The notes under the pieces are model-generated. The model saw nothing but the letters and a program-made list of their open reading frames with translations. It was not told the DNA's origin and searched no databases. A stretch of 27,528 bases of DNA, from positions 1 to 27,528 of the IMG/VR virus record IMGVR_UViG_3300023172_002166. One strand, given 5' to 3'. Position numbers and translations under genes: made by a program. The DNA comes from a virus. Below are positions 1-7,259 of the stretch, in pieces (the first letter of the stretch is position 1; each line of letters opens with the position of its first letter).

Positions 1-167
1 CCTGCAATCCTATCTGCAAAATATTGTAAAAAACCAATACCCTCGCAGATGTAACCAAGAATCTTATCTCTAAAATATGCTAGTGTTTCCAAAGTTGCCT
101 CCTTTAAGGTCCGCACTGAGCGTCTAACATTACGACGCTTCTTAGGATCTTTGATAATTTTAGCCAT
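1..167 (-). CDS. Small basic protein, N-terminal part only
   Basis: An open frame starts at ATG 167-165 and runs off the left edge of the window, giving 55 residues with no stop. The product begins MAKIIKDPKKRRNVRRSVRT, very rich in Lys and Arg, and continues into an amphipathic, mildly hydrophobic stretch (FRDKILGYICEGIGFLQYF). I do not recognise a family. The basic start could bind nucleic acid, but that is a guess. A sigma70-like promoter lies directly upstream at 173-201, with its -10 box so close to the ATG that the message would have essentially no leader. No Shine-Dalgarno sequence is visible before the ATG. It may be longer than what is visible here. Confidence 0.6.
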   Translation of the reverse strand, partial: MAKIIKDPKKRRNVRRSVRTLKEATLETLAYFRDKILGYICEGIGFLQYFADRIA

Positions 168-172
168 ACTTT

Positions 173-201
173 ATTTTATAGGTTTGCTGACAGGATGTCA
201 A
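173..201 (-). promoter_or_regulatory. Sigma70-like promoter for the left-edge gene
   Basis: On the minus strand, TTGACA (201-196) is followed by a 17-nt spacer and TAAAAT (178-173); TATAAA at 180-175 is an alternative -10 with a shorter spacer. The -35 box follows directly on the T-run of the terminator at 201-230. A perfect inverted repeat, TGACA-3 nt-TGTCA (188-200), overlaps the -35 box and could be an operator. The predicted start falls at about 166-168, on the ATG of the downstream gene. Confidence 0.6.
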
Positions 202-230
202 TAAAAAAGGCGGATATAATCTACCCGCCT
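201..230 (-). terminator. Rho-independent terminator ending the 239-522 micro-operon
   Basis: Read on the minus strand, AGGCGG pairs with CCGCCT as a 6-bp GC-rich stem (230-225 with 213-208), followed at once by TTTTTTAT. It begins 9 nt after the stop codon of the 239-406 gene. This is the classic intrinsic terminator layout and the clearest terminator in the window. Confidence 0.75.
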
Positions 231-238
231 GGTATTTG

Positions 239-406
239 TTACAGGAACATACGTTTTTGGCAATCGCTATACTGCCATAACCTCATACGGTTTTCTAAAT
301 CTGTAATGTTCTGCGACTTTGACAGATAATACTCTAACGCACGTTGGTCATGTTTTCTTCCCCAACTTTCCATTTTTTCTAATAGGTCATTGAAAAATTT
401 CAGCAT
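239..406 (-). CDS. 55-aa DUF3563-like small protein
   Basis: The frame runs from ATG 406-404 to TAA 241-239. The 55-residue product starts MLKFFNDLLEKMESW and contains ALEYYLSKSQNITDLENRMR. The pattern of a short amphipathic start, then a YL..SQ..DLE.RMR segment, resembles the DUF3563-type small proteins of proteobacteria and phages, whose role is unknown to me. The start overlaps the stop of the upstream 40-aa gene by 7 nt, so translation is probably coupled. It ends 9 nt before a strong terminator. Family assignment is from memory of the motif, not from a search. Confidence 0.65.
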   Translation of the reverse strand: MLKFFNDLLEKMESWGRKHDQRALEYYLSKSQNITDLENRMRLWQYSDCQKRMFL

Positions 407-522
407 GAGGACCACCATCCACTTGTTTTATACTGCATGATTCTTGCGTTGGCTCTTTCAGCCTGCAAACGAATCATTTTAATTATTGCTTTCTTAAAAC
501 TTCTCTTGATTTTCTGTGTCAT
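400..522 (-). CDS. 40-aa basic small protein
   Basis: ATG 522-520 to TGA 402-400 encodes 40 residues starting MTQKIKRSFKKAIIKMIRLQ and ending GWWSSC. It is strongly basic and likely forms one amphipathic helix. An AAGGAA Shine-Dalgarno lies about a dozen bases upstream. A perfect T4-type late box (582-589) sits some 60 nt upstream, and the 55-aa gene begins inside its 3' end. I cannot name a family; short basic proteins of this kind are common in T4-like marine phages. The promoter, ribosome site, overlap and terminator together make this two-gene unit convincing. Confidence 0.6.
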   Translation of the reverse strand: MTQKIKRSFKKAIIKMIRLQAERANARIMQYKTSGWWSSC

Positions 523-581
523 TTGTGTGTGTTTTCCTTATAAGTGTGTGAAAATGTGTGTGTAACTCTACGTTACGCAGA

Positions 582-589
582 TATTTATA
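582..589 (-). promoter_or_regulatory. T4-type late promoter box TATAAATA
   Basis: The minus strand reads TATAAATA exactly at 589-582. By T4 numbering the start would be near 576, giving a leader of about 54 nt before the 40-aa gene at 522. It lies in the 107-nt AT-rich gap between the amidohydrolase stop and the micro-operon. No sigma70 -35 box is evident, as expected for gp55-dependent late promoters. Confidence 0.7.
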
Positions 590-629
590 TTTTATATTAT
601 AAAACATTTATAATTTACAGCAATAACTG

Positions 630-1988
630 TTATGCAATATAACCGTAGAATTGATTATTTCTAGGTTGTCTATACTGCTGTTTAATTTTCGATAACTTAT
701 CTTCATCTAACTTGTTAATGCTATCAGTAATATCTACATTGTAGAGTCTAGCGGCATTGAGTCCCAGTATCTTCTGTTTGACTATGCCGTTAGGTTCCCC
801 TAATTGTTTATCCCAGCCCATGCGATTCATTACATGGTCGGGTATCTCAAGTCTGCGTAATGCTTCTATCTGCCACTGTGGTGAGCCATACCACACAGAA
901 TCCGTACCCCATAGTATTCTGTCCTCACCCATCATATTAAGCATCTGACCTAGCCAGGCACTTGCTACCAATGGATTAAGAACAACCATACTACCAAAAC
1001 TTGTACCTAGTTCTGCATAAACATTTTTAAGTCCATGCTTGTGAACAATGTCGCACAGATCAGTAGTCCATTCTATACGTCCCGTTTTGATGAAGTCCTT
1101 GAGAATATCTTCTGGATTTTCTGGACTAATACGCAGAGCACTATGATAAACAATAAAGTTTAGGTTGGGCCAGTCTCTAGCGGCTTGTGCTACATCTTGT
1201 ACTGTGCCGTACTCCCATAAATCTCGCCAAGACTCTTTGTAGTCTGGTGGCAGTAGTCCTTTGTGTACGCAGATATTTTTAATACCCGACTTCTCAGCAC
1301 GTTCAAACCAGGGATAAACTAGTTTTTCGTCATCTAGTCTAAACTGTTTGTTCTTACGTGTAGGATAGGCAAAGGTCCCTATTGTATAACACTTCCAACT
1401 GTCGGGCTTTATGACTTCGATAGCACGATCAACTTCATCTAAGTATCCTGGAACTTTAGGCTGTACAATAGTGTGACTGAAACTACGCTTACTGCCACAT
1501 ATACTGTTTATAACATCGCTTGCCCATTTAATACTGTCGTTGTCTATTAGATCTTCGTCATAAGAATCACCAGGTGTTCCACTTATCAACGCAAGTTTGG
1601 TATCGCTGTCCAAGTAAACTTCTTTAACATAGTTGTCAAACTTTTGTGTATCAAATGTTGGATAACGTTCTACGTCTGGATTTAGGTATTCATGTGCCCA
1701 CTGTCTGTATACTAATAATCCTGGGTTGCTGTAGTTATCTTTAATAAAGTGTGTTTGCACATCAAATATAAACTGATCGCTAAGGTCACCGTAGTCGGAG
1801 TAAACAAAGCCTGGACCATATACAGTATTCATAGCATTGAAGGAATCTTCAAATGTGCTATCAGCATTTATTTTGGATTGTACTAGTCGTTGTTGTGGTG
1901 TTTGTGGCAAAGGGGTATACTCCCCATTACTCACGTTTTGAGTAGGGATTGGACTGGGCTGTAAGTTTTCTGCAGGTTTGTTAGTCAA
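630..1988 (-). CDS. Amidohydrolase (PF04909-type TIM-barrel metal hydrolase)
   Basis: The 452-residue product has the hallmarks of the amidohydrolase-2 (ACMSD-like) family: DVQTH near residues 76-80, VHKG with H242, YHSA with H282, and GTDSVWYGSP with D363 as the likely metal-binding and catalytic Asp. The first metal motif reads D-V-Q-T-H rather than the usual HxH. Family members hydrolyse or decarboxylate small ring or acid substrates; the substrate here is unknown. The chosen start is TTG (1988), which overlaps the end of purM by 8 nt; the first in-frame ATG (residue 53) would remove a Pro/Gln-rich leader but keep the whole barrel. Its link to purM is translational coupling, so both may be made together. 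Such an enzyme is unusual in a phage and was probably acquired from a bacterium. Confidence 0.8.
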   Translation of the reverse strand: MTNKPAENLQPSPIPTQNVSNGEYTPLPQTPQQRLVQSKINADSTFEDSFNAMNTVYGPGFVYSDYGDLSDQFIFDVQTHFIKDNYSNPGLLVYRQWAHEYLNPDVERYPTFDTQKFDNYVKEVYLDSDTKLALISGTPGDSYDEDLIDNDSIKWASDVINSICGSKRSFSHTIVQPKVPGYLDEVDRAIEVIKPDSWKCYTIGTFAYPTRKNKQFRLDDEKLVYPWFERAEKSGIKNICVHKGLLPPDYKESWRDLWEYGTVQDVAQAARDWPNLNFIVYHSALRISPENPEDILKDFIKTGRIEWTTDLCDIVHKHGLKNVYAELGTSFGSMVVLNPLVASAWLGQMLNMMGEDRILWGTDSVWYGSPQWQIEALRRLEIPDHVMNRMGWDKQLGEPNGIVKQKILGLNAARLYNVDITDSINKLDEDKLSKIKQQYRQPRNNQFYGYIA

Positions 1989-2916
1989 CTTCCACTATTG
2001 TTCCTATAGTCCAGGCATTTATGTTGTGACTAGATAATATTTGATAAGCATACTCAACATTGCTTTCATTTAAAATAATGGTCATGCCTATGCCACAGTT
2101 GAATACTCTAAGTAGCTCTGCGTCATCAATGTCTGCGGCTTTTTGTATACGTCTAAATATTTCTGGTATTTGCCATGTGTCTACATCTATACGAGCGTGT
2201 AGATGTTTAGGTACTATGCGTGGTATATTTTCCTGTAGGCCGCCGCCAGTTATATTGGCAACGCCATTTAGTCCTATCTTTTCGTGTAATTCTAAAATAG
2301 GGTTAACATACAACCTTGTTGGTGTTAATACGTCCGGTGTTGGCAACAACTTTTCAGTTTCAATTAAGTAATTAATAAGACTGAATCCATTGCTATGTAA
2401 GCCACTGCTGGCTAAACCAATTATAGCATCGCCCGACTTAATACGGGAGCCTGTTATAACGTCGTTGCGTTCTGCAAAGCCCACACAAAAGCCGGCAACA
2501 TCAAAACCACCATTAACTATTACATTGGGAAGTTCTGCTGTTTCACCGCCTACTAGGTTACACCCTACACTCTTACAAGCATCTGCAATACCACGTATTA
2601 CCTGTGTGGCATTTTTAGGGACTAAAGGGCTAGTTGCATAGTAGTCTAAAAAAGAATGAGGTTGCGCTCCATGACATACCATGTCATTCACGCACATTGC
2701 AACACAATCAAAACCAATATTGTAATAGTCTTGATCTGTATTCGCCAGTCTGACCTTAGTGCCTACACCATCGTTGCAGGTCACCATAACTGGATCATTT
2801 AACTTAGGCAGTTCGGATATAGCGGCAAAGCCACCTATACCTGCTGTGAGTCCTTTTATGTTCTCAACAACCTGATTGCCTGCGTCAATGTCTACGCCAG
2901 ACTCTTTGTACTTCAT
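1981..2916 (-). CDS. purM: Phosphoribosylformylglycinamidine cyclo-ligase (AIR synthetase)
   Basis: PurM closes FGAM to aminoimidazole ribotide with ATP, step five of purine synthesis in the cytoplasm. The 311-aa product has NDGVGTK (residues 48-54), VNDMVCHGAQP (76-86), GGETAELP (123-130), LASSGLHSNGF and ITGGGLQENIPR, all PurM signatures of the AIRS fold. Bacterial enzymes are around 345 aa, so this is slightly short, but both halves are present. purM is a known auxiliary metabolic gene of marine T4-like cyanophages, where extra purine supply is thought to support phage DNA synthesis. The ATG overlaps the TGA of the upstream small gene as ATGA, and its own end overlaps the amidohydrolase start. 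Confidence 0.95.
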   Translation of the reverse strand: MKYKESGVDIDAGNQVVENIKGLTAGIGGFAAISELPKLNDPVMVTCNDGVGTKVRLANTDQDYYNIGFDCVAMCVNDMVCHGAQPHSFLDYYATSPLVPKNATQVIRGIADACKSVGCNLVGGETAELPNVIVNGGFDVAGFCVGFAERNDVITGSRIKSGDAIIGLASSGLHSNGFSLINYLIETEKLLPTPDVLTPTRLYVNPILELHEKIGLNGVANITGGGLQENIPRIVPKHLHARIDVDTWQIPEIFRRIQKAADIDDAELLRVFNCGIGMTIILNESNVEYAYQILSSHNINAWTIGTIVEVD

Positions 2917-3089
2917 TCAGCAACTTTTGCTTTGGAATGCTCCAGGAAAGTTTTAACGAACCTAAGTGTTTTACGACTTGTATCGTACACATACTCTTTG
3001 GTGTCGTCTTCACCGTTGACCTGAATAACATAGCCGTTGGCTACTCGTCGAATTTCTACGCTATCAAAATTAAAATCTAAGTTTTCCAT
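2913..3089 (-). CDS. 58-aa small protein upstream of purM
   Basis: The product starts MENLDFNFDSVEIRRVANGY and continues with VIQVNGEDD and YVYDTSRKTLRFVK, a small mixed alpha/beta-looking protein. Its style resembles short conserved proteins of T4-like marine phages, but I cannot name a function. I chose ATG 3089-3087. A GTG at 3125 would add 12 residues but lies upstream of the start site predicted for the promoter at 3126-3154, so it is less likely. The stop overlaps the purM ATG (ATGA), indicating coupled translation. Confidence 0.7.
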   Translation of the reverse strand: MENLDFNFDSVEIRRVANGYVIQVNGEDDTKEYVYDTSRKTLRFVKTFLEHSKAKVAE

Positions 3090-3125
3090 AATAAATGTGC
3101 CATAAAAAATTAATACTACATTCAC

Positions 3126-3154
3126 ACATTAACATCACTTGTTGGCAATGTCAA
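3126..3154 (-). promoter_or_regulatory. Sigma70-like promoter of the small gene-purM-amidohydrolase run
   Basis: The minus strand shows a perfect TTGACA (3154-3149), a 17-nt spacer and TAATGT (3131-3126), a weaker -10. The predicted start near 3119 leaves a leader of about 30 nt before the ATG at 3089. It would allow early, host-polymerase-driven expression of purM. Confidence 0.5.
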
Positions 3155-3170
3155 AGTATAATTTTACCAT

Positions 3171-3545
3171 TTAACGCCGTTTGACGCCTCTTGTTGGTCG
3201 ATATACATGCCAATCATCTTCATAACAATGTCGTACTTCATGACCAAGGTCGCCTAACGTAAGGCTGTCTTTATCCATAATTAGTACACACTTGCGAATA
3301 CCATTCTTAGGTTCCCACTGTAATGCACAATGTTGAATCACGTAATTGACATCTTTTGCATATTGTCTACACACAGCATCTGCATTGTCAACCACTCTTA
3401 CTTCTAATGCTATGTGCGGATAAATGACATTAGCCTCAAACACTTGGTCAAATGGAAGATCCCACTCATCTTGTGCTCTGCCCATGTCAATAAACATAAC
3501 CATTAACACTAAAGATGTTACTACTAATGATTTACCTTTATTCAT
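3171..3545 (-). CDS. Secreted HExxH metalloprotease-like protein
   Basis: The 124-aa product begins with a clear signal peptide: MNKGK, a hydrophobic core to about residue 21, and a plausible cleavage after GRA (residue 24). The mature part carries HEVRH at 102-106, an HExxH zinc site, within LGDLGHEVRHCYEDDWH, so H113 or an acidic residue nearby could be a further ligand. Cysteines at 59, 73, 86 and 107 could form two disulfides in the periplasm. HExxH alone does not prove proteolysis. It is a single-gene unit with AGGAG six nt before ATG 3545 and a near-consensus promoter. A secreted, probably early protein suggests action on the host envelope or on superinfection, which is inference. Confidence 0.7.
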   Translation of the reverse strand: MNKGKSLVVTSLVLMVMFIDMGRAQDEWDLPFDQVFEANVIYPHIALEVRVVDNADAVCRQYAKDVNYVIQHCALQWEPKNGIRKCVLIMDKDSLTLGDLGHEVRHCYEDDWHVYRPTRGVKRR

Positions 3546-3574
3546 AACCTGCTCCTGTTATTAAAACAGTTACA

Positions 3575-3603
3575 AGTATAGGCCCATTTGGTTATTTTGT
3601 CAA
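3575..3603 (-). promoter_or_regulatory. Near-consensus sigma70 promoter
   Basis: On the minus strand, TTGACA (3603-3598), a 17-nt spacer and TATACT (3580-3575) match the sigma70 consensus at 11 of 12 positions. The start is predicted near 3568, 23 nt before the ATG of the secreted HExxH protein, with AGGAG (3556-3552) between. This is the best host-type promoter in the window and implies early expression. An imperfect palindrome (CAACT...AGTTG, 3601-3619) touches its -35 box. Confidence 0.75.
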
Positions 3604-3629
3604 CTAAGTTTATAAGTTGTTGATTTTAC

Positions 3630-3637
3630 TGTAAATA
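3630..3637 (+). promoter_or_regulatory. T4-type late box TGTAAATA, five nt before a start codon
   Basis: TGTAAATA differs from TATAAATA at one base. It ends five nt before the GTG start at 3643. With T4 numbering (last A at -6) the first transcribed base is the G of the GTG. The same spacing recurs at 8625-8632 and 8648-8655. Confidence 0.5.
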
Positions 3638-3642
3638 GTTTT

Positions 3643-4620
3643 GTGCTACATCAAATAATTAACAAGTATATCGACCACTTTTGGGTACACGATGGTGCCT
3701 TATATAGTCCTATCACTGACGACGGTTGGACTGTTGACTTTGTGGAACGTCCTGAAATTGCATTTACAGACCCTGACTTTAAGTTGTTTATTGTACTACA
3801 GGACATGTTAACATTTAAACCCAATACCACACTGCCTAACGAATTAATTACTATTCACGACTACTATAAAAACCGTGACATCAACATGAAACAAGTTGTA
3901 GTCCTAGTATGGAATCACGGTGTTGCGGATACTTGGCATCATGCTAACCCCGATAGTTTCCAAGTTGTGGAATTTAGTCCTTGGCAGTATAACACCGCAC
4001 TTCAATATTTTACTAAACGCCATGACATAGAAAAAGCGAGTAATAAACGTAACCCTAATTATATTGCTGTCGTACCTAATAGGATCACTAAGCGTCATAG
4101 AGAACTTGTATATAATGATTTGAAAAGTAATCCCTTAATGAACGTCAGTCTACAGCAACGTGGCATAGAACTAAAGTACCCTGGCAAAACATTTGAAGGC
4201 TACGACTACAATAACGCAGACAACTTAATTAGCATAGGTAAAAATTATGCGGATGCTTGGCTTACAGTAGTTTGTGAAAGTCAGTATTACGAATACCAAG
4301 GCATCATAACAGAAAAGACTTACAATGCTATTGTAACACGTACTCCATTTTTACTAGTAGCCACACAAGGGTTAGGGAGACATTTAGAAGCACAAGGCTT
4401 TAATCTTTATAGAGCATTAGGCAATGACATTTGTGATGATTTACACAACAACTCCAGGAGACAGGATGTTTTAACTTACTTGCCTAGAAATTTAAGATAT
4501 GCAGAAGAGATTTATCACATCTGCTACGACACTTTAACTTACAACTATCACTACTTTATGAATGGTTATGCAGACTTTTTATTACACAGTTTTCATAATC
4601 AAATCAAGAACTTACGTTAG
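3643..4620 (+). CDS. Glycosyltransferase-like protein (GT10/exostosin-like C-terminal lobe)
   Basis: The 325-aa product has a C-terminal block, VVCESQYYEYQGIITEKTYN (about residues 209-228), then TPFLLVATQGLGRHLEAQGF. A Glu-Lys-Thr/Phe donor-site motif followed by a buried hydrophobic strand is typical of fucosyltransferase-like (GT10) and related GT-B enzymes found in marine phages. Donor and acceptor cannot be told. The start is GTG at 3643; no other start lies near, and a late box sits five nt upstream with no Shine-Dalgarno. It is one of only three plus-strand genes. Its TAG shares bases with the TAA of the convergent FkbM gene (4617-4620). Confidence 0.6.
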   Translation: MLHQIINKYIDHFWVHDGALYSPITDDGWTVDFVERPEIAFTDPDFKLFIVLQDMLTFKPNTTLPNELITIHDYYKNRDINMKQVVVLVWNHGVADTWHHANPDSFQVVEFSPWQYNTALQYFTKRHDIEKASNKRNPNYIAVVPNRITKRHRELVYNDLKSNPLMNVSLQQRGIELKYPGKTFEGYDYNNADNLISIGKNYADAWLTVVCESQYYEYQGIITEKTYNAIVTRTPFLLVATQGLGRHLEAQGFNLYRALGNDICDDLHNNSRRQDVLTYLPRNLRYAEEIYHICYDTLTYNYHYFMNGYADFLLHSFHNQIKNLR

Positions 4621-5450
4621 CCGCCACCGCCCATCATAGTTTCATAACTTAAACGAATGCCTTCTGATCTGATATCGATCTGTTGATCCCATGACTCGTA
4701 TGCTTGTAAGTAGTCAGGTTGTTTTTGACTGCTGTGTACTGCAAGAATATTCATTACACCACTGTTTACAAATATGTTTGTAGAGTTACTTCTGTGATTG
4801 TGCTGATTAAAATTATATATAGGCATCCAGTATAGTTTATACTTAGGAAAATAGTTTGTAAACACATACTCACAACGCCTAGCAACTTCTTTTGTCATAC
4901 ATTCGTATTGTATAACAGGCTTGTGGTTTGCTATAAAGTTAAAACCACCTAATAGAATCTCTCCTTCGTTGCCTTCGACATCTATCTTAACAAGTTTAAC
5001 TGGTCGGTTGAAGTTACAGACATTGTCTAACTTGTTTACAAAACAAACTGTGTCTCCCTCGCCTGTTTTCATAGTGCCATAGTTACCTTTAACTGTGGGA
5101 TCATAGTCGCCGATTACGTCTAGTCCTACTTTGTTGCTAAGTCCACTACGAAAAACATGTACGTTGTCTAAGTTATTAATTTTTACATTTTTTACCAGCA
5201 CGTCATAACTACGCTTGTTAGGTTCAAATGCTAGTACCTGTCCTTTGGGGACAAGACTACTATATGCCAGTGTATGTGTGCCTATGTTTGCACCTATGTC
5301 TATAATGATGTCATCGTCATTGATGTAAGGACTTACATAATCTATTTCTAACTTACTGTATTCGCCATAGTATTGTAAACTAGCACCGATAAACTGATCG
5401 TTTCTGTAATAATACATTTCGCCATATCTTGTATGCGTCTTACCTAACAT
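4617..5450 (-). CDS. FkbM-family SAM-dependent methyltransferase
   Basis: The 277-aa protein has motif I DIGANIGTHT (51-60), LAFEPN (74-79) and KIDVEGNE (155-162), the FkbM methyltransferase signature. FkbM enzymes O-methylate sugars and other small hydroxyl groups using S-adenosylmethionine. The C-terminus ends in a Gly run (MMGGGG). The ATG lies 11 nt inside the upstream glycosyltransferase with GGGAG upstream, so the two are translationally coupled. Within the island it is a natural partner for the neighbouring glycosyltransferases, probably methylating the sugar they add, though this is inferred from context. Confidence 0.85.
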   Translation of the reverse strand: MLGKTHTRYGEMYYYRNDQFIGASLQYYGEYSKLEIDYVSPYINDDDIIIDIGANIGTHTLAYSSLVPKGQVLAFEPNKRSYDVLVKNVKINNLDNVHVFRSGLSNKVGLDVIGDYDPTVKGNYGTMKTGEGDTVCFVNKLDNVCNFNRPVKLVKIDVEGNEGEILLGGFNFIANHKPVIQYECMTKEVARRCEYVFTNYFPKYKLYWMPIYNFNQHNHRSNSTNIFVNSGVMNILAVHSSQKQPDYLQAYESWDQQIDIRSEGIRLSYETMMGGGG

Positions 5451-6096
5451 CTTCTAACTCCCAATTAACTTCATGTGGTTTTGGTTTACCGTGAAAGACT
5501 ACAATACTGTTGTCTGGGTGAGCCTTGCCTTCTAAGTATTCCCAACGATAACTGATTGTCCAGTGCCATGGCCACCATTTTTTGTTTTCATTTTGAAGTC
5601 TAGCAGTAAGATAATCTTGATCTCCTCTAAACTTACTCATTATCTCTTTTTGATTACTGTAAAACTCATCCCAGTACTTTGTAAACTTGCTGTGGTCAAA
5701 CATCATAACTGAACTATTGCTGACATGGTAGTCTGGTTTAACTTTTCTATTATAGTCTTGGCATATCCAAAAACTATCGTCCCAGACTTCTAAAAATTTG
5801 TCTATAGATTTATTAATAACAACATCCAAATCTATGTAAAAAGTTGGACCGGTGTATCCTATATCCTGCTTGAACATGTACATCTTATACCACCACATCC
5901 AACGTACTGGGACTGGATAAGGTTGTACTTTTGCAAACTTGACATTAGGATTGTCATGTGGCATATCAGTAATACACCAAAAATCAAAGTCTTTGGTACA
6001 GTTTGCTTTGACCATGTCATACAATCTATCAACATATTCTGTAGAATATGCTGGGCCAACTCTAACACATACTATGTTAAACTTTTGAGCCACCAA
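5440..6096 (-). CDS. Glycosyltransferase with DxD motif (GT8-like, GT-A fold)
   Basis: The 218-aa product shows FYIDLDVVINKSID (about 86-99), whose DLD at 89-91 is a DxD metal and nucleotide-sugar site, followed by SNSSVMMFD, GDQDYL and a C-terminal VVFHGKPKPHE. This order is typical of small GT-A enzymes related to GT8. The start is TTG 6096 or the adjacent GTG 6093; no ATG is near, and the frame overlaps the cupin gene by 20 nt. It reads like a sugar transferase for phage or host glycans. Sugar and acceptor are unknown. Confidence 0.75.
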   Translation of the reverse strand: MVAQKFNIVCVRVGPAYSTEYVDRLYDMVKANCTKDFDFWCITDMPHDNPNVKFAKVQPYPVPVRWMWWYKMYMFKQDIGYTGPTFYIDLDVVINKSIDKFLEVWDDSFWICQDYNRKVKPDYHVSNSSVMMFDHSKFTKYWDEFYSNQKEIMSKFRGDQDYLTARLQNENKKWWPWHWTISYRWEYLEGKAHPDNSIVVFHGKPKPHEVNWELEDVR

Positions 6097-6430
6097 CAGT
6101 TTCTCTTTCTATATCGTCGTGATCGAATTCTGCCCAATATAACTCAAATGCTACTGTATCCTCTAATGCCTCAAACTGATGAAACTCTCCTGGGCCAACG
6201 GCTGTGAAGTCTCCCGACTCTAATATTGTTTCGTCTACTAAATCGTAATTGTTTTTCCATACTCTAATTAGTAGTCGGCCTTTCTCTACAAAGAATCCGT
6301 TCCATTTTGTTTTGTGCAAGTGTTTACTACAATACTTGCCTGCATTTGCTTCTATTCTGTGGAATTCTAAAACTCCATTAGCATGAATAAGTTCTGTAAC
6401 TCCCCAAACTTTACCTGCTTTTGTTGTCAT
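6077..6430 (-). CDS. Cupin-domain protein (sugar isomerase/epimerase-like)
   Basis: The 117-aa single-domain cupin carries HLHKTKWNGFFVEKGRLLI with H37 and H39, then GPGEFHQFEA with H84, the usual metal ligands of the two cupin motifs. The arrangement recalls the C-terminal cupin of type II phosphomannose isomerases and small sugar-nucleotide cupins, which would suit the glycan setting, but a binding-only role is possible. AAGGA stands nine nt before the ATG at 6430. It overlaps both neighbours by 20 nt. Confidence 0.75.
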   Translation of the reverse strand: MTTKAGKVWGVTELIHANGVLEFHRIEANAGKYCSKHLHKTKWNGFFVEKGRLLIRVWKNNYDLVDETILESGDFTAVGPGEFHQFEALEDTVAFELYWAEFDHDDIERETVGGSKV

Positions 6431-7259
6431 ACTGTAATCCTTTTGATTCTAAATATGTGTGCCACTGTTGTCGTTGTTCAAAGTCTAATAATTTGTAAGC
6501 ATCTGCCTTAATACTTGCTGTTAGTACTTCTGGATCTTCTAATAGTTGCCAAAAATCATCAATGTCGGGTATTTGCCAGTCTGCTAAGTTTGCACATTTA
6601 TATGTAGGTGCTGTGTTAGTGTAGTACTGGTCAAACACTGGTCTGGTGAACTGACTATACAATATCATTTCTGTTACAAAATGTGGATATTGACTGTACT
6701 TCTCAAACCAATCAACAAACGACATACCAGTTGTTAGTTTAACATAACTTATCATAGTTTGCAAAACTTTTGAGTTAACTGGGTAAGGCATACCGCCTGG
6801 TGCTATCCACATTTCGTCACGTTGGTCAAAGCCTAATAGGTCTTTACATACTGTAAAGCCTTCACTGAACTCGTCGAATACTGGCATCTGATTAGTAATA
6901 AACTTACCGTTGTCAAACATAGTAGCAGGATCCAGCGTTCTTACTAAAAATGTTTTAGCATCAAACCACAATGTCCAGTCTGATTGTGCCTGTAATGGTG
7001 CTAGTAACTTACATAACTGCTGTGACTCTCTGCCGTTTATTGTTACATTACGTTTATAGCCTATGTCTTCTCTGGAAAGTAAAGTAACACGTTTGTGGTG
7101 TACACCCCACCACCTAGTATCGAATTTACGTAACTGATGATCGTCGTTTATAACTACAAAAATGTCTTTGACATCTTTGAGGTATATGTCAAAACTTTGT
7201 GCTTGTGTCTTTAATAATTGTAGTTCAGGGTTATATACGACTGTGACTGTGCTAATCAC
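6411..7259 (-). CDS. Putative glycosyltransferase (DUF6492-like)
   Basis: The 282-aa product starts ISTVTVVYNPELQLLKTQAQSF, a GT-A-like first strand, and has TLWFDAKTFLVRTLDP (about 96-111), where D100 replaces the usual DxD position, then APGGMPYPVNSKVLQTM and HFVTEMILY. This layout resembles the DUF6492 glycosyltransferase group. The start is GTG 7259, overlapping the TGA of the upstream gene (GTGA) with AAGGAT nine nt before. Activity is unproven and the donor unknown. Confidence 0.6.
   Translation of the reverse strand: MISTVTVVYNPELQLLKTQAQSFDIYLKDVKDIFVVINDDHQLRKFDTRWWGVHHKRVTLLSREDIGYKRNVTINGRESQQLCKLLAPLQAQSDWTLWFDAKTFLVRTLDPATMFDNGKFITNQMPVFDEFSEGFTVCKDLLGFDQRDEMWIAPGGMPYPVNSKVLQTMISYVKLTTGMSFVDWFEKYSQYPHFVTEMILYSQFTRPVFDQYYTNTAPTYKCANLADWQIPDIDDFWQLLEDPEVLTASIKADAYKLLDFEQRQQWHTYLESKGLQYDNKSR

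Noticed and set aside
617-630. ACAG...CTGT hairpin after the amidohydrolase stop, as a terminator
   Set aside because: Only four base pairs and no T-run follow it.
3090-3125. GTG 3125 as start of the small gene upstream of purM
   Set aside because: It lies upstream of the start site predicted for the promoter at 3126-3154, and a good ATG exists at 3089.
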